A DNA stretch of 64,000 nt from Prauserella marina (GTDB taxonomy: Bacteria; Actinomycetota; Actinomycetes; Mycobacteriales; Pseudonocardiaceae). Position 1 is the first letter of the stretch; each line of letters begins with the position of its first letter. The stretch is taken from the NCBI RefSeq assembly GCF_002240355.1, contig NZ_CP016353.1, forward strand, positions 4,875,001 to 4,939,000, written 5' to 3'. The position numbers and the translations under genes are program-made. Below, one piece after another: positions 32,301-32,877 of this stretch. The notes beneath the pieces were generated by a model. It saw only the letters and a list, made by a program, of their open reading frames with translations. It made no database searches and was not told where the DNA came from.

Positions 32301-32835
32301 TGCCGAGCGCGGCGACGAGGCTGGAACCGGCCGTGAACAGGGCAGCGCCGAGGTAAAAGGAAACTTCGATCCACAGTGCGACGTTCATCGTCGCGTACAT
32401 GTTGATCGCGTTGACCAGCTCACCGATGAGGTAAGCCTGCTGCATGACGATCTCGCCCTTGACCCTGGCGATGTCAAGGAAAGCCTGGGCGACCTTCGAC
32501 GCTTCCAACGCGAAGATCGTCGGCGCGCCATCACCGATCCAGACCACCTGGATGCCTTGAGCCAGCGCGGCGACCTCTTTCGCCCGCTCACCGAGCGCCC
32601 TTACGGTCGCGAGTTCGTACTCGTAGGCCCTGAGAAGGCCGTCGAGCGAGGTCTTGGGCCGTTCGCCGATGATCGCCGCGACAACCGTCGAGACAAGCTT
32701 CGACTCGTCGATGACCTTGGCACCCGTCATCCGCGCGAACGGGTTCCAGGAATTCACGATCCATTCGTCGGCGGCGGTCGCGAATTGCTGGATCTGCGCG
32801 TCGTATCCCTCGAAAAAGCTGTCGTACGAACTCAC
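1..32835 (-). CDS. Giant T7SS-linked multidomain protein (>10,945 aa, C terminus outside window)
   Basis: One reading frame runs without a stop from GTG 32835 off the left edge of the window. In this frame the upstream stop is at 32871-32869 and GTG 32835 is the only usable start before the coding region. The first ~100 residues are helical with a W-I-G motif near residue 96, like WXG100-fold heads of T7SS effectors. Hydrophobic helices follow (about 147-205). Then come a Pro/Ser/Thr/Gln linker (about 540-690), a coiled coil (694-882), beta-rich segments, two winged helices (2410-2618), two amidoligase/HExxH units (2630-3973), an amidohydrolase-like barrel (4392-4851), membrane-like segments (5016-5382), and helical repeats with HExxH modules to the window edge. 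I saw no cysteine in my translation. It lies 43 bp after a small gene of the Esx cluster and next to eccC, so T7SS export is the likely role. Size and architecture fit polymorphic toxin-like giant proteins. Biochemical function is unproven. Confidence 0.9.
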   Translation of the reverse strand, partial: MSSYDSFFEGYDAQIQQFATAADEWIVNSWNPFARMTGAKVIDESKLVSTVVAAIIGERPKTSLDGLLRAYEYELATVRALGERAKEVAALAQGIQVVWIGDGAPTIFALEASKVAQAFLDIARVKGEIVMQQAYLIGELVNAINMYATMNVALWIEVSFYLGAALFTAGSSLVAALGRVAAFPALLRAALGAIASAIKAMTASNIKRYTFSLTWSGAAAGARSGMRTISAGAASGLRTAGTASWQFAREAGRSFTPTYIARSSWAMRGQLQLVSQAVRNGATSRLAAQLMSPAVRRALVNPSARNLARVAPAARPFVQTAAMHQVSALRELGMAVAGYAGFSAGLAGAMHTVATAQTQNQLAAMGFEEGAWKPAPGSLLTTMASTAVTSAFLPFANSVPITRYFNGSIIKFTTAGAAGGALAQPLGNAMAAHFAAQAAADPELSRFHKINPVGEVTPAVPDASRRTPGGDQPGWLQGAANGFLEATIGFQGIPQITTPASAFGSGIRNFSADIKAPNGIRVGGTTVLNRPGLISDLSGARAAAPAPAGAQAASPTASAPSQTASSGTSGSQGTTAPQSSASPPQAPERPAGQVATAESGGPTSPESPQGSVVENARAENAAPSRGGDEPAAADQQSQQPRQPQPSPEPRETGSRDSDVADGGSQRESTPESRAPEQQQSTGDAAPSRVDGPETPQAREELSNAADRAQRARSEFDAAVAERDAVAREAERLRGLEEPQPLERTKAEAWLTTHEARVDKAMTELNNAEAGVVDAQQRVESSRVDSTGTEQSTGSEHSRAQEDLGRAAERARGAKETFDAAVVERDKIAVEARRLAELESPRPLDRNLAEARLSLREADVQRAQAELDRARAELSAAYERLRTLESAPQGAPRAEPDATRPDTATEDTGTSTDGDSATTDATPGVDAGGPVTVDTLPSVQASATIVVKDLLKQMRLPMPRLLNGVPGDLVGATGDLVKREVVVTDESGSTPWVEHRTYQTFLFGDGSRLWGEIELDRGLQAGDVRVTGAEFENVGGLRVQKSPVTIAISPETRWPADAFASTGRSGRPLLFQLGRPEAGIPDFFKMQTDAVRAEIEGALRQYRAGEGGGLVDPVPATEVGRTMAPDSATQGDRWAASSRVTQVGDAENATLNRWAEAEAEQAVQQLGTVRQDIVAGDSGTHLLVRPDGSALAFTTSTSSDVSAGSVRIEQSETRFQHGIVRQDGNHSIVLPREYGQGSGLREQQVTLIESALSTLSDSVPAGPRARDGYVPPAYNPDATWVWSEGEGRSRLLHVDGARSSDTGSAHFDPRSPGDAAADKAVRDALDVEWAGHPVPPSMTAFGPAGIPALTRTTDAGIVNVHTSSSVVTVRTTTTGELNPGTARVSRPRLAVIDGVTRQLEPMKVEIGHGTSPAATRQLWRDALGTIVSDTKGMGPLANPAATHAASPSMRATVDVVRASAADPMAKVLPASASRQLSKVFPPSVSALSASDFPRSTVSNTLTDGATTGNRAAETPVLPVTVPAERFGRNVMTVLRKLVAADHTVLGMADGWQRGQPGAFVQVRQPGGAELLIVFETPQATSARASLAHTQALHSTSPDWLQGKAKVEAEVFGAVPRPSDMGSIRIELLRTPETGGVHSPPRSDADTGTSRPERESATINDFRLRKPPGDTFTRPPRVSEEPPVPQSPPPPPPPEKSVVWTEKGDGKWDLYEVTTNADGTTTRRLMVPGVTESGQITVQYRRRFGGGYKVLQEVGNERGEIVTKRLTGNISRTAYWEQKDNSPSFARDGQALRRGPDGREYSVKTRGIHVPWEGGTRFVPLPQHVAYDNVGVSLERLPREPADAPAAPESKPAPTRPVPPTGETIVAPEAMAESKAIRSLSERLGLTPEQTVEAVIGLARGVAQSPSASSMWEVGTAELPSWRIEGTLRGEDGQRASVGMKVAEDGTLSDLHARPAQNWWQKAGSGDAAPRGPITIQEHVASTAPLPPRGDFADGTAIARRLGLLHHGGDVESVRPVMKPDGELGIEQVRTWQPAPYTRPPEATAEATTVQAEAVRDAIEADLRAERSAEDGARSDEVIGVMGTDQTMAVEVFGDGTRIAVQYVIDADAATSSVRPGTFILTGTGWQQSAPFTYVLPPHAAGTAAATNAHVAAELAHARSQAHAMAAQRPLTHGRDPVVSDGRSESEGTARQGQVRRYQTRSVAVFEHWAGRPRNASPASVMSLRTSDAEFVNMAVSGVVREGISDVVAVSGADTGTALLHRGDGSTEAVRFRFRPVTEGLVDSRDGTVDITPGEYRYDGGQWRQTTPTEITLSPTRLTTDATAPEQIRQQVVAALEAPRVLKPRSGWLADDMSGGGRSGRLPDLEGGTGRSVVRGWTKVDNTVHATGGDWGARPARGGDTGGRPDYLSPNWQRPPLGERVADHLRELIRDGHWQPGEQLVISRLHSEIGTTRDGVRSGLRLLEAEGLVEFSANKWHVARGRPDWTPGDVGGRSARLPELDESGTGRSVVRQWTKVDNTVYATGGDWGARSSGSSRPFGELTASVRRLQKLPLAERVAGELKDLYADLHEAGNLDIGQRLNMSEIQREIGVSADVVRAAMTILVGEGVVSRPESGRGYVFNGPPAVTPEKPGTLPYEIFRSLHDNAFLAGRLGAILPQEDPTDPWRPTGSTRPFGLELEFELPGDPSNWRSTLELIAAQLHTERLSKHSRLGGVDEYGYSTDRDNWALTYDETVAGEVVSPILFDNPQTWRDVATVLEILRAHGATVSPRVGGHIHVGTGDFVGRFDLYNELGRFVDAHRDELIRLSTDPVRGEHRGTRYATPGTFPAEGYRNPGDMFDRRTNREMLGVNGIVGNKRDHIEFRAFDGSLDLRTWRARVALSTGIVDAVAAGAVASPAQPQPIGHHLSTFGQDSRSPEATAGFRSMLGAMVDGVRPAVAIPLLSSVIGLYATTRPQPAELASSERSEWLYHSQAGGTLAVTAPEGKPRSVRGVALGAAGQRYELDLSLVPDRDDDTGSTFKAEHPQYGTVLIGLSDPYTTPPSSIEIIFMVGSHIQDVARLWYQNSAVPGRPLPSVREATDSELQGEAELAHRRWKEGRAGDPDERNARRARAFGTVALEPGDEDWAGRAVLDLLREAADDVFGGDPGWAVRQAEELLVGMRFTSVRADEAQPRARLITGADGNQTLEIPLEGPISIAELTRRVVHELLHTAQTWPKDESAEDRALGVQQREIGAALVESLLDDWLRRYVGESRVDEDEIALVESIREAYPVDGPYTRRLADTGAEDERVEHAEFRSGEETPQSGTLPYEVFRRVYENVVGQRPFRTVPSLAEPTDLWLPRASTRAFGLEIEFDFEQPLARDGRRSKLDLIAAELHGAGLSQQDRLSRQGEYSTERNAWTVVRDATVAGEIVSPILFDSPQTWRDVERVLDILRRHGATVSARTGGHIHVGTGDFAGSFDRYNDLGRFFDAHRDVLFRMASDPVRGEHRGPRYATPGAFPVEGYLDAEDLYDRRTNHEALGFKGVLGDENDHVEFRVYDGSLDLGVWRQRVALSTGIVDAVARGVDVPEGQRAQAIGYHLSAYGQDSGSPEASASFRALAGPIVNGLPSAVAVPLLSSIMNLYTSTRWQPAELASLDRAEWLYHSESAGTVAVTAPDGRMRSIRGFVVGEQGTRYDLDLSLRPVSDEPGSGYWAEHPEYGTILVGPSEMYLAPSTSIEILFMDGADIRDIAVLWYQDSGVPGHSLPAVREASTAELAERARHAHRNWAALRSGDTDEQQRRRAAALGTIALEPGDEHWAGQVVMDLLRDAADDVFGGDPAWAVREADELLSSLRFVMVKPDEVSPRARLITDADGNRTLEVPLDGPVSIAELTRRVVHELLHTAQTWPKDESAEDRALGVQQREVGAALVESLLDDWLRGYVGEPRVDEDEIALVESIREAYPVDGPYTRRLADIGADDARVEHAEVIPGMETPWGGGLPELYQREGGALEATARQAVGNAQTARDAYAAAQEKHAETIERTQGQIPYTKWVAQQLGTLTGTGADDPWVLTMVATMSPASPEEVLGVVIDDSVKAEPPPALAPEINEMGAAELLGSVAAHTESLVEGFGKASINLVSAQRDWIAARDAALREIEAARIAAEEAGLPAQLGAERVADAVADLHGVAVEDTSANQPAGIAWLPPDLRTVWSPLGVRRDLADAVRESEPARRFAESAYRKALERLENARSELSRSKTRLLAQMGQAVHHEDNPGGFVVTSALFAGYHSMVNGGQAGKPTEELDTHVDVAVAARTELEDSITQVRAAEELRDQAQIAYVNGLWRHIERATKAGVTNREISGITGLSMDAVAKVTRKPEQDQDFLPIVDKVLDIGDWAGRLVTTLKGNQRTPSPFSELIVPEEELEQALVSRGVSARVAAYLVEPIVLPLYHNIHNHPTDYSDNRYVNLAKMPAWQREMGMLTVEFDSPIGQRGKAGGKAFYYGWLNAVREITFGRRPLVMKGKFTDARYFDAADALPENLKWRLVPGISGTEFYRPGVGGYLRLMKILHPHNGYFIAETTFAKEGVAEQLGPQAAQVLNSDWLNHVERLMGAASQIKQDLVDGKLGYSGLPAELRQLFPRDRRPSSLSELDFYDALIGNVGALREALVRAGRSAMSRTLSEVEPPKYNPNLLDMLDTIVETGQILLLHNDMGLARLQPNGLFKLGAPDERNLQPVLALLQQPEYANANIVWAHLGVGNWTELTVEHFEWLRRVLDTTTISLDVSWNVIEQHLNADPSVRETFIQFVLDYPDRLMFGTDAVNPQPSGHALRHVVDMLPIFKEIEKRPGGDEAIRKLLRQNVVRLRANAKERGEQYAFDEITSGAWDEALAGLVSWRREKLLDWVAEQREHGRTATSTASGPGDWSNNPQLLEGLRVHNAVDSRALNGVNTLPLYRYAIGQAARDAVNEFRRRVDELTARWRNRHAPTPVQDTGNLIDTPTTLAAIRAGISAREALDTLPDDERQALLTELIGNVDSVEREQLASIEGLSDLREFFERRAGTGWLVTRLLTMTGLTATGVATGLTVLGGLSAMWPQWANVIAFTSRGSASVMQTIHTQRIRVMTEGLVERGRLSPETARQFATMLQTLLPYDVNPGGLFNEIEQRVKGEVDAYTEQFFHEFDAIVNLPLQAGQRSQDRMWVAIKEFSRWLDHVNRSVGANTGSANRLTAHAGTVGKIFNTVIAGTWMVNLGGHLGEAILAGSGMDMWVPASYALVDLLFAASTVPMAVAGWAGFDASMRARYRRIQHILGFPALTVANALLTVNSAMNGDWLMAVSAATLTAATGYLSKVGIDADLNLGRGSSRKIPAATYVTGSSLIGVAMMMASGDPVVDAAGAAVAVSGPVLIALRGAWNRIRGPRSTSTYDGEVDKGAESASPAEPRRGALRSTADAWRRRIAQWRQPGVISAPETPSADTPRSGPTTVDKSGFIHAGGPTLRGGSLGAAQGVRELAGVLTAGDIHRLASHDVDLDQIAEAYGTAGLGREGVVIAGEWGGETATSLREQATIEANFGLLAGARAEAASNAVPLPGSTADAARLLGLSASEVDDLLAGAGIAPATASLPEYVQLRGIAADLYVRGHYTSESRADYIRSNPAWFTNAVNSRVVDADPLARVAGSFADRSAGLQAEIAGLQPGERDRLQSTVDAILDSADRTAWVADPVSPQDVLVATYWGGPAHGAYVAGAPAPGDAEYFRSGDLNIVGEAQRAYTRQRSRRAQYLPGYPGAGAAQRAVYRAAWDEVTELAEWETFRQTTDDIATPEGVLDAAARELELPIAVVDGEGQRTSFGDEYRTGPSDSRELLLLRNGDHFVPLLRAQPLVWRGDPPPFGEQRPPEPPPEPAGPPAPREPAPEETVPEDTTTPLPEAVRQQVDAFFDPEHNKAIPHDARAARQADGWQVTFPDGRVGTLRVSISPDVLHWKADVAATAEGPVATVELQRVMPSSLVAWAALRQSVNDLAPIAEPGSAPSVPEEATTTEPGRRSMLDRVREYWRRGVAALGEDTQDTEPADSARPTADLNVVVDSQAAFAEVSGLIEGLVTSVVDDVLGVSEAAPLVASLMDSMRRPDAILDGSGPDASIVWDGGETTPRMRVRLGEDVTLAHLVQRIAHETAHWWTITDGGQQRPEGLDAATAREHEVRAELMSWLTANWLLDKQGEHALPSDIVEQARRGPGDVSDEVRDENPVDGDYVSGLTDADADTTVTFHSGHSPWSAEPLPSGRTVEEVGAGFEDVVLANRTDTAADVTVLDLLRHVERVNTARIEYQDAAVRWFLAVDGEEFAEGERPLVPSDVSLNTAAVELRRLLDDISARRKADDKVEYGRTGFDYLIVTAKAELGETVETLRGLEDGAMHFAVAAVDELADDNPEYAADLRAQATARWLRAASHATELEHTVVRIALAARYPATTSPEFEENSGTSPLVGALAVDLGNLGSAVARFGQRVENLWRLRVRHLANIQLEQYPPEMLVLERKVLDGSAAKIYSHDAEQGVVRRGSDAERLAASARDLARDLTTFLGRNPQHAAQLRRAANVLGDAVPQAIEEWVAAIARVDKAILDGELASIPEYRERAERALRAVGELIGEARRPDLLPSGAAASDLATEFLTVHAGLKEDGTPFTMGDLLARVTELNALRIRHRRVVERRITASPDDRRADRRAEHEVRDAFEREFAALDAWLRKSAALKPESERLIGYAQRMLAMLRSQLIGLDSASEHLAHLDAAEAQAALADARVEAAESPEDADTARNAASQAHRMAIGLRRMMVLNWNTAAAYGVELELAIRQFGTEILNPRPSRPPAEEPVAAPLLEPFAPRLRAIGDAVVELRKAVVDMRTRRLELRGLGRTVVELEAQHAPREFVDTIDHRQVPLRYQLEQLTSRLRGQAPEGWETAYAIRDIEALAADLRTYADAEPPSSGGAAVFAAAARHVDLMKHALKGALYAEFEAAALWSGAHDPDADIAGLVRFRDRAEENWDQFDRLYRAAHDPVGSAAAQWRVDGPTLSYREDGTDALLTVTLVDRHLLDVDGPEGWQAKLRFDAQTWSYVGTVYGGTGHPLRGRTLRLETFGNEGIGFVDGRAPDVALIAEDGSRRTFTASEAILPRAVETPAVDPAHRLPSGALVRDLLDETGTVELVAVEGEARVEMADVVAFTAKLDELAVAIDAAATPDGSTPLPRLSQRAEATAADLINLLWTVLRPSLPELEKYIAQVVREVGTVRAGLSGMESPADRSAFAEAKRKTAAHRILLERAVRQLVLAANATPLVEPPGDEAGIAPEFDDARDDFDFLADTVLTLRAVAARLRATRAELNEFLSTVVEFDTDDVVGDLDRRRKLASGAEIRIQELVRWKQHLHVGVKELSEQLAERGDAGARAIRVLNQFSILISNAVLAEETADSIVANSPAADALITERDLVPYYDFADNAWNEAANALVHARHASEVDPRLLDANTRRAREAQFDREDVHEGLVASTVGNLLQITEDRPVTVVADGTDLDGDVHSPDEFRETSTVVSDLAVLALQDAVGGALAAGAARLVPALVSSASEISSAAGSDARLVWDEGADSPRLELRFGPGVTVAHLVLRVGREAVRSQVVDYPDFAAQGGLSESAMSRTEAAAELAEWLTARGLRDAFGADRLPQDIVELAGRRVDNAGFRFPETVDELSRGIMPSSLQFWSAAFGRLMSTWNVLAHQLVTLRESWQIWHDLVNGGDQQTADTYRIDIDQRRAVVEREAQDWISKVERLTTRFGNLVTEEDEGRADYARAASGLSRLAGLARSVVDAELRVSDAAEYAADASMLHELLWSGGGQGLAKVRVMLSAIWQDGPTSPDSAAGTASLATQVRQPWDLDELKPYIEALVTRGVGEVLPADLAAKAEPMVGPLLDGVRVTGPDGRGPGAALVWEPRESVPRLELRVGEDVTVAHLVMRVLHEIAHWVIAEQRTQSQDGNHRPHGLSPAEVFGDEVTAESVSSLAVRWLVDLPGADDLPIDFARLAFREPDQTVAEVRGVHPVGGDYVTGLAGADEGTRIVYHSQDRRPGEGRLPSRRTVTEVAADFDEGVLVAGSSTRREVMIEDVLEHVEWLNMARLDLRDEVTAWFAETEGVTVAERPAAPDGSALNRAIAGLRALLRDLHDQREAMSHRTQQLGTQLDLIFAALTDSDGAVRLMVEAADDRGAGRTDAAREKRERAGLAWEVGAAHTWELENTVVQLGVFAEQPATASPEFGERAPSSLLLREAGLDAAPLDRAWRAVVGSAGRLRVARAEWTGKVEAPGYLAEHSENDLRTLSALAGELYSREAGSDTIRRGTKAEELVALARQRATELNTLALDEPVFAEVLDRAARLLRDVLPTAVDAWMRSVALADEATANSERSDVVARYRELAERGYQAVGELLAEARRPDLLPSGGFLFDFGDEFLGIDIGSPNVHIGPRIAEPVFTVGDVLSAVTELDALRVRHRRAVEDHLGNTTEDRRHGRLAVGAVEDAIERSVRELDARLREAAAARPELESRIGHVLRTLVAFRSQLINLPGNDPNAWHALADPEGASFFAHHADMAAERGNQRSAMSVRRRAVVNWSNAAEIGMELERAVRQLGMAAVTGLSHPEPGDAEQVAAPLRRHLDRFDALEQLQARLGTTIDTMRASRIRLNATGRAVVDLRAMHVPREFVSGIGKGQRNLRADLAEHEATLHGGRSAEEPALVDQLIQEAEALATDLVVETRGGDISQADIEVLTGAAKDLAAVRGVLNEAVAAESRADDLLRLGDPADVAALVRARDEAEHAWVRLAMLLSPFTGPADAPDATRPSWFYRTGDQDDPIVVTPAASGVVVDVEQPGSWHARLRFDAQEAAYLGTVKPAPGVDFAGEQVKLMTRDSGIGLVGEHAPGEMELTVGQGFAGRLVIDDTPAEAGPVVERTSLLASGTPVGVLLDEHGAVELISGEQGVTVADVVAYAAALDHLVQRMEADSPVESAEQVAEQATRLLNELGELLLSSVLGARPELTALVGQVMAAANFIVNGLSRRQRFAEEIRDTEGAVLGDDIVLARLATWLDIVGAEQAWTSALSLERAIRRLALVAADPLRELPVEQAEDAQPAAGVRRGYNALDSGLRVLRETARTLRIRREEWRGISDAESRLTDLDEALGDGARKAALESLLRRATRDLANRVAQVQTLAVEQIETLELATADDTTAEFASVVGALDQFSMLIGSALYAETAIDDLMTRHGHRDVVWYSDIADRAWREAEVALAHARNQDLVDPVTLDGQTAAAMEAQRVRERRRRAPEADLDVVPAVPDRDVDVDPNLDLVRVVDSAESFADVSQLVGALATLGLDAVVGGELAARGADLVPVALRSVSELHSELDANARLVWDEGAQLPRLELRFGPGVRVAHLVVWVMHEIAHWLTVGERGTARPEGLAASRVVEDEVAAELVSRLAARWLVDLPGAGRLPEDIGELAGRDFAEYADTVRERTEGSAYVDDVAGKGDNDEIALHSGQPGWHWQEEPDFGQWRESTLGARLIAAWKRAVSELARIDGFWTYRVADAASDHVLSILPTRLKHVVTAELWSRSDPNRTLWRAELRYSKRHDAYRGFVSGTGPLMLTAPGPESAVRFGEFGPAVALLRVDGGPPQPFELIIESPQRPDTGFAERNFEAGHQLVSGTTAGDLVADVRALGGPELATVMAELARFVAGLDLWLTRIGDEHWKHEHAVELRRAVRGLRSLLREVMAGRPDLDGLAWLTMRRANVVLGRISSPMSDGLLSFVGREYATTFVIELEIALRRLAIAAGSPPRSEPHWGDDATMPRPLRLGSTEFERLSSGWDGWRSETLYLRDLRASWRQTVRDERIALERGNISEALVNGALLAEHELRLAELRTELRREGEKWAADVDGFADRMAESALVADKDRADYVRAVTGLRKLARSARLAIEAELAADEGPGTKDKEPVAIGATLAEADLAIKDVSALLAEIRRGMPTGEHVGFLSAVRSRHDLAAVGPFVEAMVTRGLYEVVGGDLASRAAELVPSLLDSVSVVAESTPNARLVWDQGAEQPRLEVRVGDGVTAAHLVTWVMHEVAHWVTVGERGTSRPEGLTESRVVEDEVAAESVSHLAARWLAGLLPSNERLPDGLRELAGYDFAEHADVVRAEVKGSAYVDGVAGKGGDDEIALHSGLPSGRSVEKAVAEDVVLASATRFVPEVTAGGVLRHVARLSAAQAELREAARTWADDTDDADDARLAGEQRPPAPDGGLLRAAMSELRDVLDELDGRRAAMTDRTQQVRTTLDSIEAAVLGTDGALQLVSDSVAVVAVDGGVFAAEIRDKANQAWETASAHLRELDYAVAQLAQYAAQPVTEPPEFARTLPSSPLLRSGGLSFGSLDRTMGEVVSSVERLRVARAEQQADPGGRAERELSSLADGLYQLPAGHDMFRRGTTVEELVSAAEALAVDLDSAASARPSFVSAYHHSARILREALPTAVDAWVLAIGRSDTAVANGEPPRVVARYREQTRRGFQAVRELIAEARMPDLLPSGEFVSDLPGELVDTGVGAALTVGQVLERVGELNALRLRHRRAVEDRFVGTSRGERGVPGAVEDEIDRSTMELGSLLRKAMAAAPGQAGRIEHVLNVLTAYRSQLTGHLGSDADNPWNVLVDTQGAKGHALRAVDASIRGDEVAARTSRHRAVLHWNIAAELGLELERAVRGLGTADGTAAVGSPLAEQTMEPSLEAVLPRFEALNRQRQALRDVAEKLRADTVLLSATESAVADLRAQDAPHAFVSELGDNKDRLRARIDVRLAGFSTMRSNAEGTPGRLIGDTDALVADLVTAAKAAGLVAAAKPTDTTSLTELAVRLSAVRDAVGAVIAAETRPTQRLDRSTPGSFVEVTGARDDADRAWSRLAELLSLHPGSVVLAPEKTGTEAAEPLVSGELAAMTVISGPERTVTVADVME
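2310..2910 (-). repeat. HExxH module M7
   Basis: HEVAH at 2599-2613 in HLVTWVMHEVAHWVTVGERG, then SRVVEDEVAAESVSHLA and GSAYVDGVAGKG...ALHSG. The visible gene ends with repeat R3 after this module. Confidence 0.75.
4320..4930 (-). repeat. HExxH module M6
   Basis: HEIAH at 4615-4629 in HLVVWVMHEIAHWLTVGERG, with SRVVEDEVAAELVS providing the candidate Glu ligand and the tail GSAYVDDVAGKG...ALHSG. It is 2,016 bp from M7 and very close to it in sequence, including a ~65-nt near-identical stretch (4340-4404 against 2321-2385). Confidence 0.75.
5935..8670 (-). repeat. Large alpha-helical repeat R2
   Basis: Second copy of the long helical repeat, from LPSRRTVTEV to VTVADVVAYAAALDHL, about 910 residues. 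It retains the beta segment (WHARLRFDAQEAAYLGTV). The offset from M3 to M5 is 5,424 bp, and from M5 to M7 it is 6,390 bp. Confidence 0.75.
8680..9280 (-). repeat. HExxH module M5
   Basis: HEIAH at 8989-9003 in the context HLVMRVLHEIAHWV. The Glu segment is GDEVTAESVSSLA. The tail HPVGGDYVTGLAG...YHSQ is followed by repeat R2. Confidence 0.75.
9840..10330 (-). repeat. Degenerate HExxH module M4
   Basis: Same module frame (ARLVWDEGADSPRLELRFGPGV, AHLVLRV), but the zinc motif reads REAVR at 10018-10032: both histidines are replaced by arginine. The downstream Glu region (RTEAAAELAEWL) survives. A catalytically dead copy. Confidence 0.75.
11290..14110 (-). repeat. Large alpha-helical repeat R1
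   Basis: About 940 residues starting at LPSGRTVEEV and ending at VEMADVVAFTAKLDEL. The segment is almost all Ala/Arg/Glu/Leu-rich helix, with landmark stretches RRGSDAERLAASA, RPDLLPSGA, ALRIRHRRVVE and RLELRGLGRTVVELEAQ that recur in R2 and R3. Near the end is a beta segment (WQAKLRFDAQTWSYVGTVYGG). Confidence 0.75.
14130..14730 (-). repeat. HExxH module M3
   Basis: HETAH at 14413-14427 (residues ~6133-6137) inside the common module. A helical lead-in ends in IVWDGGETTPRMRVRLGEDV, then AHLVQRIAHETAHWW, REHEVRAELMS (candidate third ligand Glu) and the tail NPVDGDYVSGL...HSG. Followed directly by the large helical repeat R1. Confidence 0.75.
15240..15570 (-). other. OTU-like tail segment without a cysteine nucleophile
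   Basis: The segment TPEGVLDAAARELELPIAVVDGEG followed about 25 residues later by LLLLRNGDHFVPLL resembles the C-terminal half of OTU-type cysteine peptidases (a strand, then a His in an N-G-x-H-[FY] context). I find no upstream DGNC-type Cys. It is either a degenerate fold or a chance resemblance. Confidence 0.3.
16690..17790 (-). other. Hydrophobic, probably membrane-spanning region of the giant protein
   Basis: Residues about 5016-5382 contain several runs of 18-25 hydrophobic residues, for example around LTMTGLTATGVATGLTVLGG, FNTVIAGTWMVNLGG, SYALVDLLFAASTVPMAVAG and TYVTGSSLIGVAMMMA. Five to seven spans are plausible. This would let part of the protein insert into a membrane, as proposed for channel-forming T7SS toxins such as CpnT. 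That is inference. Confidence 0.55.
18283..19660 (-). other. Amidohydrolase-like TIM-barrel domain in the giant protein
   Basis: Residues about 4392-4851 carry the ordered motifs of the amidohydrolase_2 superfamily. There is a His cluster HNIHNH (19549-19566) after a beta strand, LLHND, IVWAHLGVGNW (near 18646-18690), and FGTDAV with the candidate catalytic Asp at 18463-18465. All expected metal-ligand positions appear to be present, so it could be an active metal-dependent hydrolase. The substrate cannot be read from the sequence. Confidence 0.65.
20917..22932 (-). repeat. Tandem unit copy 2: amidoligase-like domain plus HExxH module M2
   Basis: Same layout as copy 1 at an exact offset of 2,016 bp: FGLEIEFDF (22777-22806), GGHIHV (22495-22512), HELLH (21199-21213). 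Around the HELLH (20958-21249 against 22974-23265) the two copies align without indels at roughly 90% nucleotide identity by eye, so the duplication is recent or has been homogenised. After it, GGGLPELYQ looks like the vestigial start of a third unit (compare GTLPYEVF). Confidence 0.8.
22933..24948 (-). repeat. Tandem unit copy 1: amidoligase-like domain plus HExxH module M1
   Basis: A 2,016-bp (672-codon) unit. The front part has FGLELEFE at 24799-24822, GEVVSPIL, GGHIHV at 24511-24528 and a downstream EFRAFDGS. These are the hallmark motifs of the amidoligase_2 family (ATP-grasp/glutamine-synthetase-like COOH-NH2 ligases). A beta-rich connector follows, then a module with HELLH at 23215-23229 and a downstream conserved Glu (QQREIGAALVES), as in gluzincin metallopeptidases. 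Activity of either domain is inferred from motifs only. Confidence 0.8.
24982..25203 (-). other. GntR-type winged-helix domain 2 inside the giant protein
   Basis: Residues about 2545-2618 repeat the GntR head pattern: LPLAERVAGELKDLYADL, IGQRLNMSEIQREIGVSADV, VRAAMTILVGEGVVSR, then a GRGYVF wing typical of GntR domains. It is more diverged from copy 1 than the linker is. It directly precedes the first amidoligase-like domain. Confidence 0.8.
25254..25332 (-). repeat. Linker motif copy 2 ahead of winged helix 2
   Basis: Second copy of the GTGRSVVR / WTKVDNTV / GGDWGAR linker, 408 bp from copy 1. The two copies differ at only a few residues (HATGG against YATGG). Confidence 0.8.
25407..25606 (-). 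other. GntR-type winged-helix domain 1 inside the giant protein
   Basis: Residues about 2410-2477 read like the N-terminal DNA-binding domain of GntR regulators: PLGERVADHLRELI, then GxxxPGEQL, a recognition-helix segment (ISRLHSEIGTTRDGVRSGLR), then LEAEGLVE and a short wing. It is in frame within the giant ORF with no start or stop around it, so it is a domain and not a separate regulator gene. Whether it binds DNA is unknown. The fold may have been co-opted for protein contacts. Confidence 0.8.
25662..25740 (-). repeat. Linker motif copy 1 ahead of winged helix 1
   Basis: Encodes GTGRSVVR, then WTKVDNTV and ATGGDWGAR. The same motif recurs exactly 408 bp (136 codons) downstream at 25254-25332, ahead of the second winged helix. 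Linker plus wHTH therefore form a duplicated unit. Confidence 0.8.
30190..30755 (-). repeat. Duplicated coiled-coil segment in the giant protein
   Basis: Residues about 694-882 are rich in Ala, Arg and Glu with heptad-like spacing. They contain two related copies of roughly 90 residues. Both carry the pattern FDAAV-ERD followed by EA-RL and then E-P-PL-R. The copies are separated by a short Ser/Thr/Gly stretch. This is probably a rigid stalk between the secretion head plus linker and the downstream enzymatic modules. Confidence 0.75.
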
Positions 32836-32877
32836 CGCGCGGTTCCGGTGCCGTTGTGCCGTACTCGGTCAGTGAGG

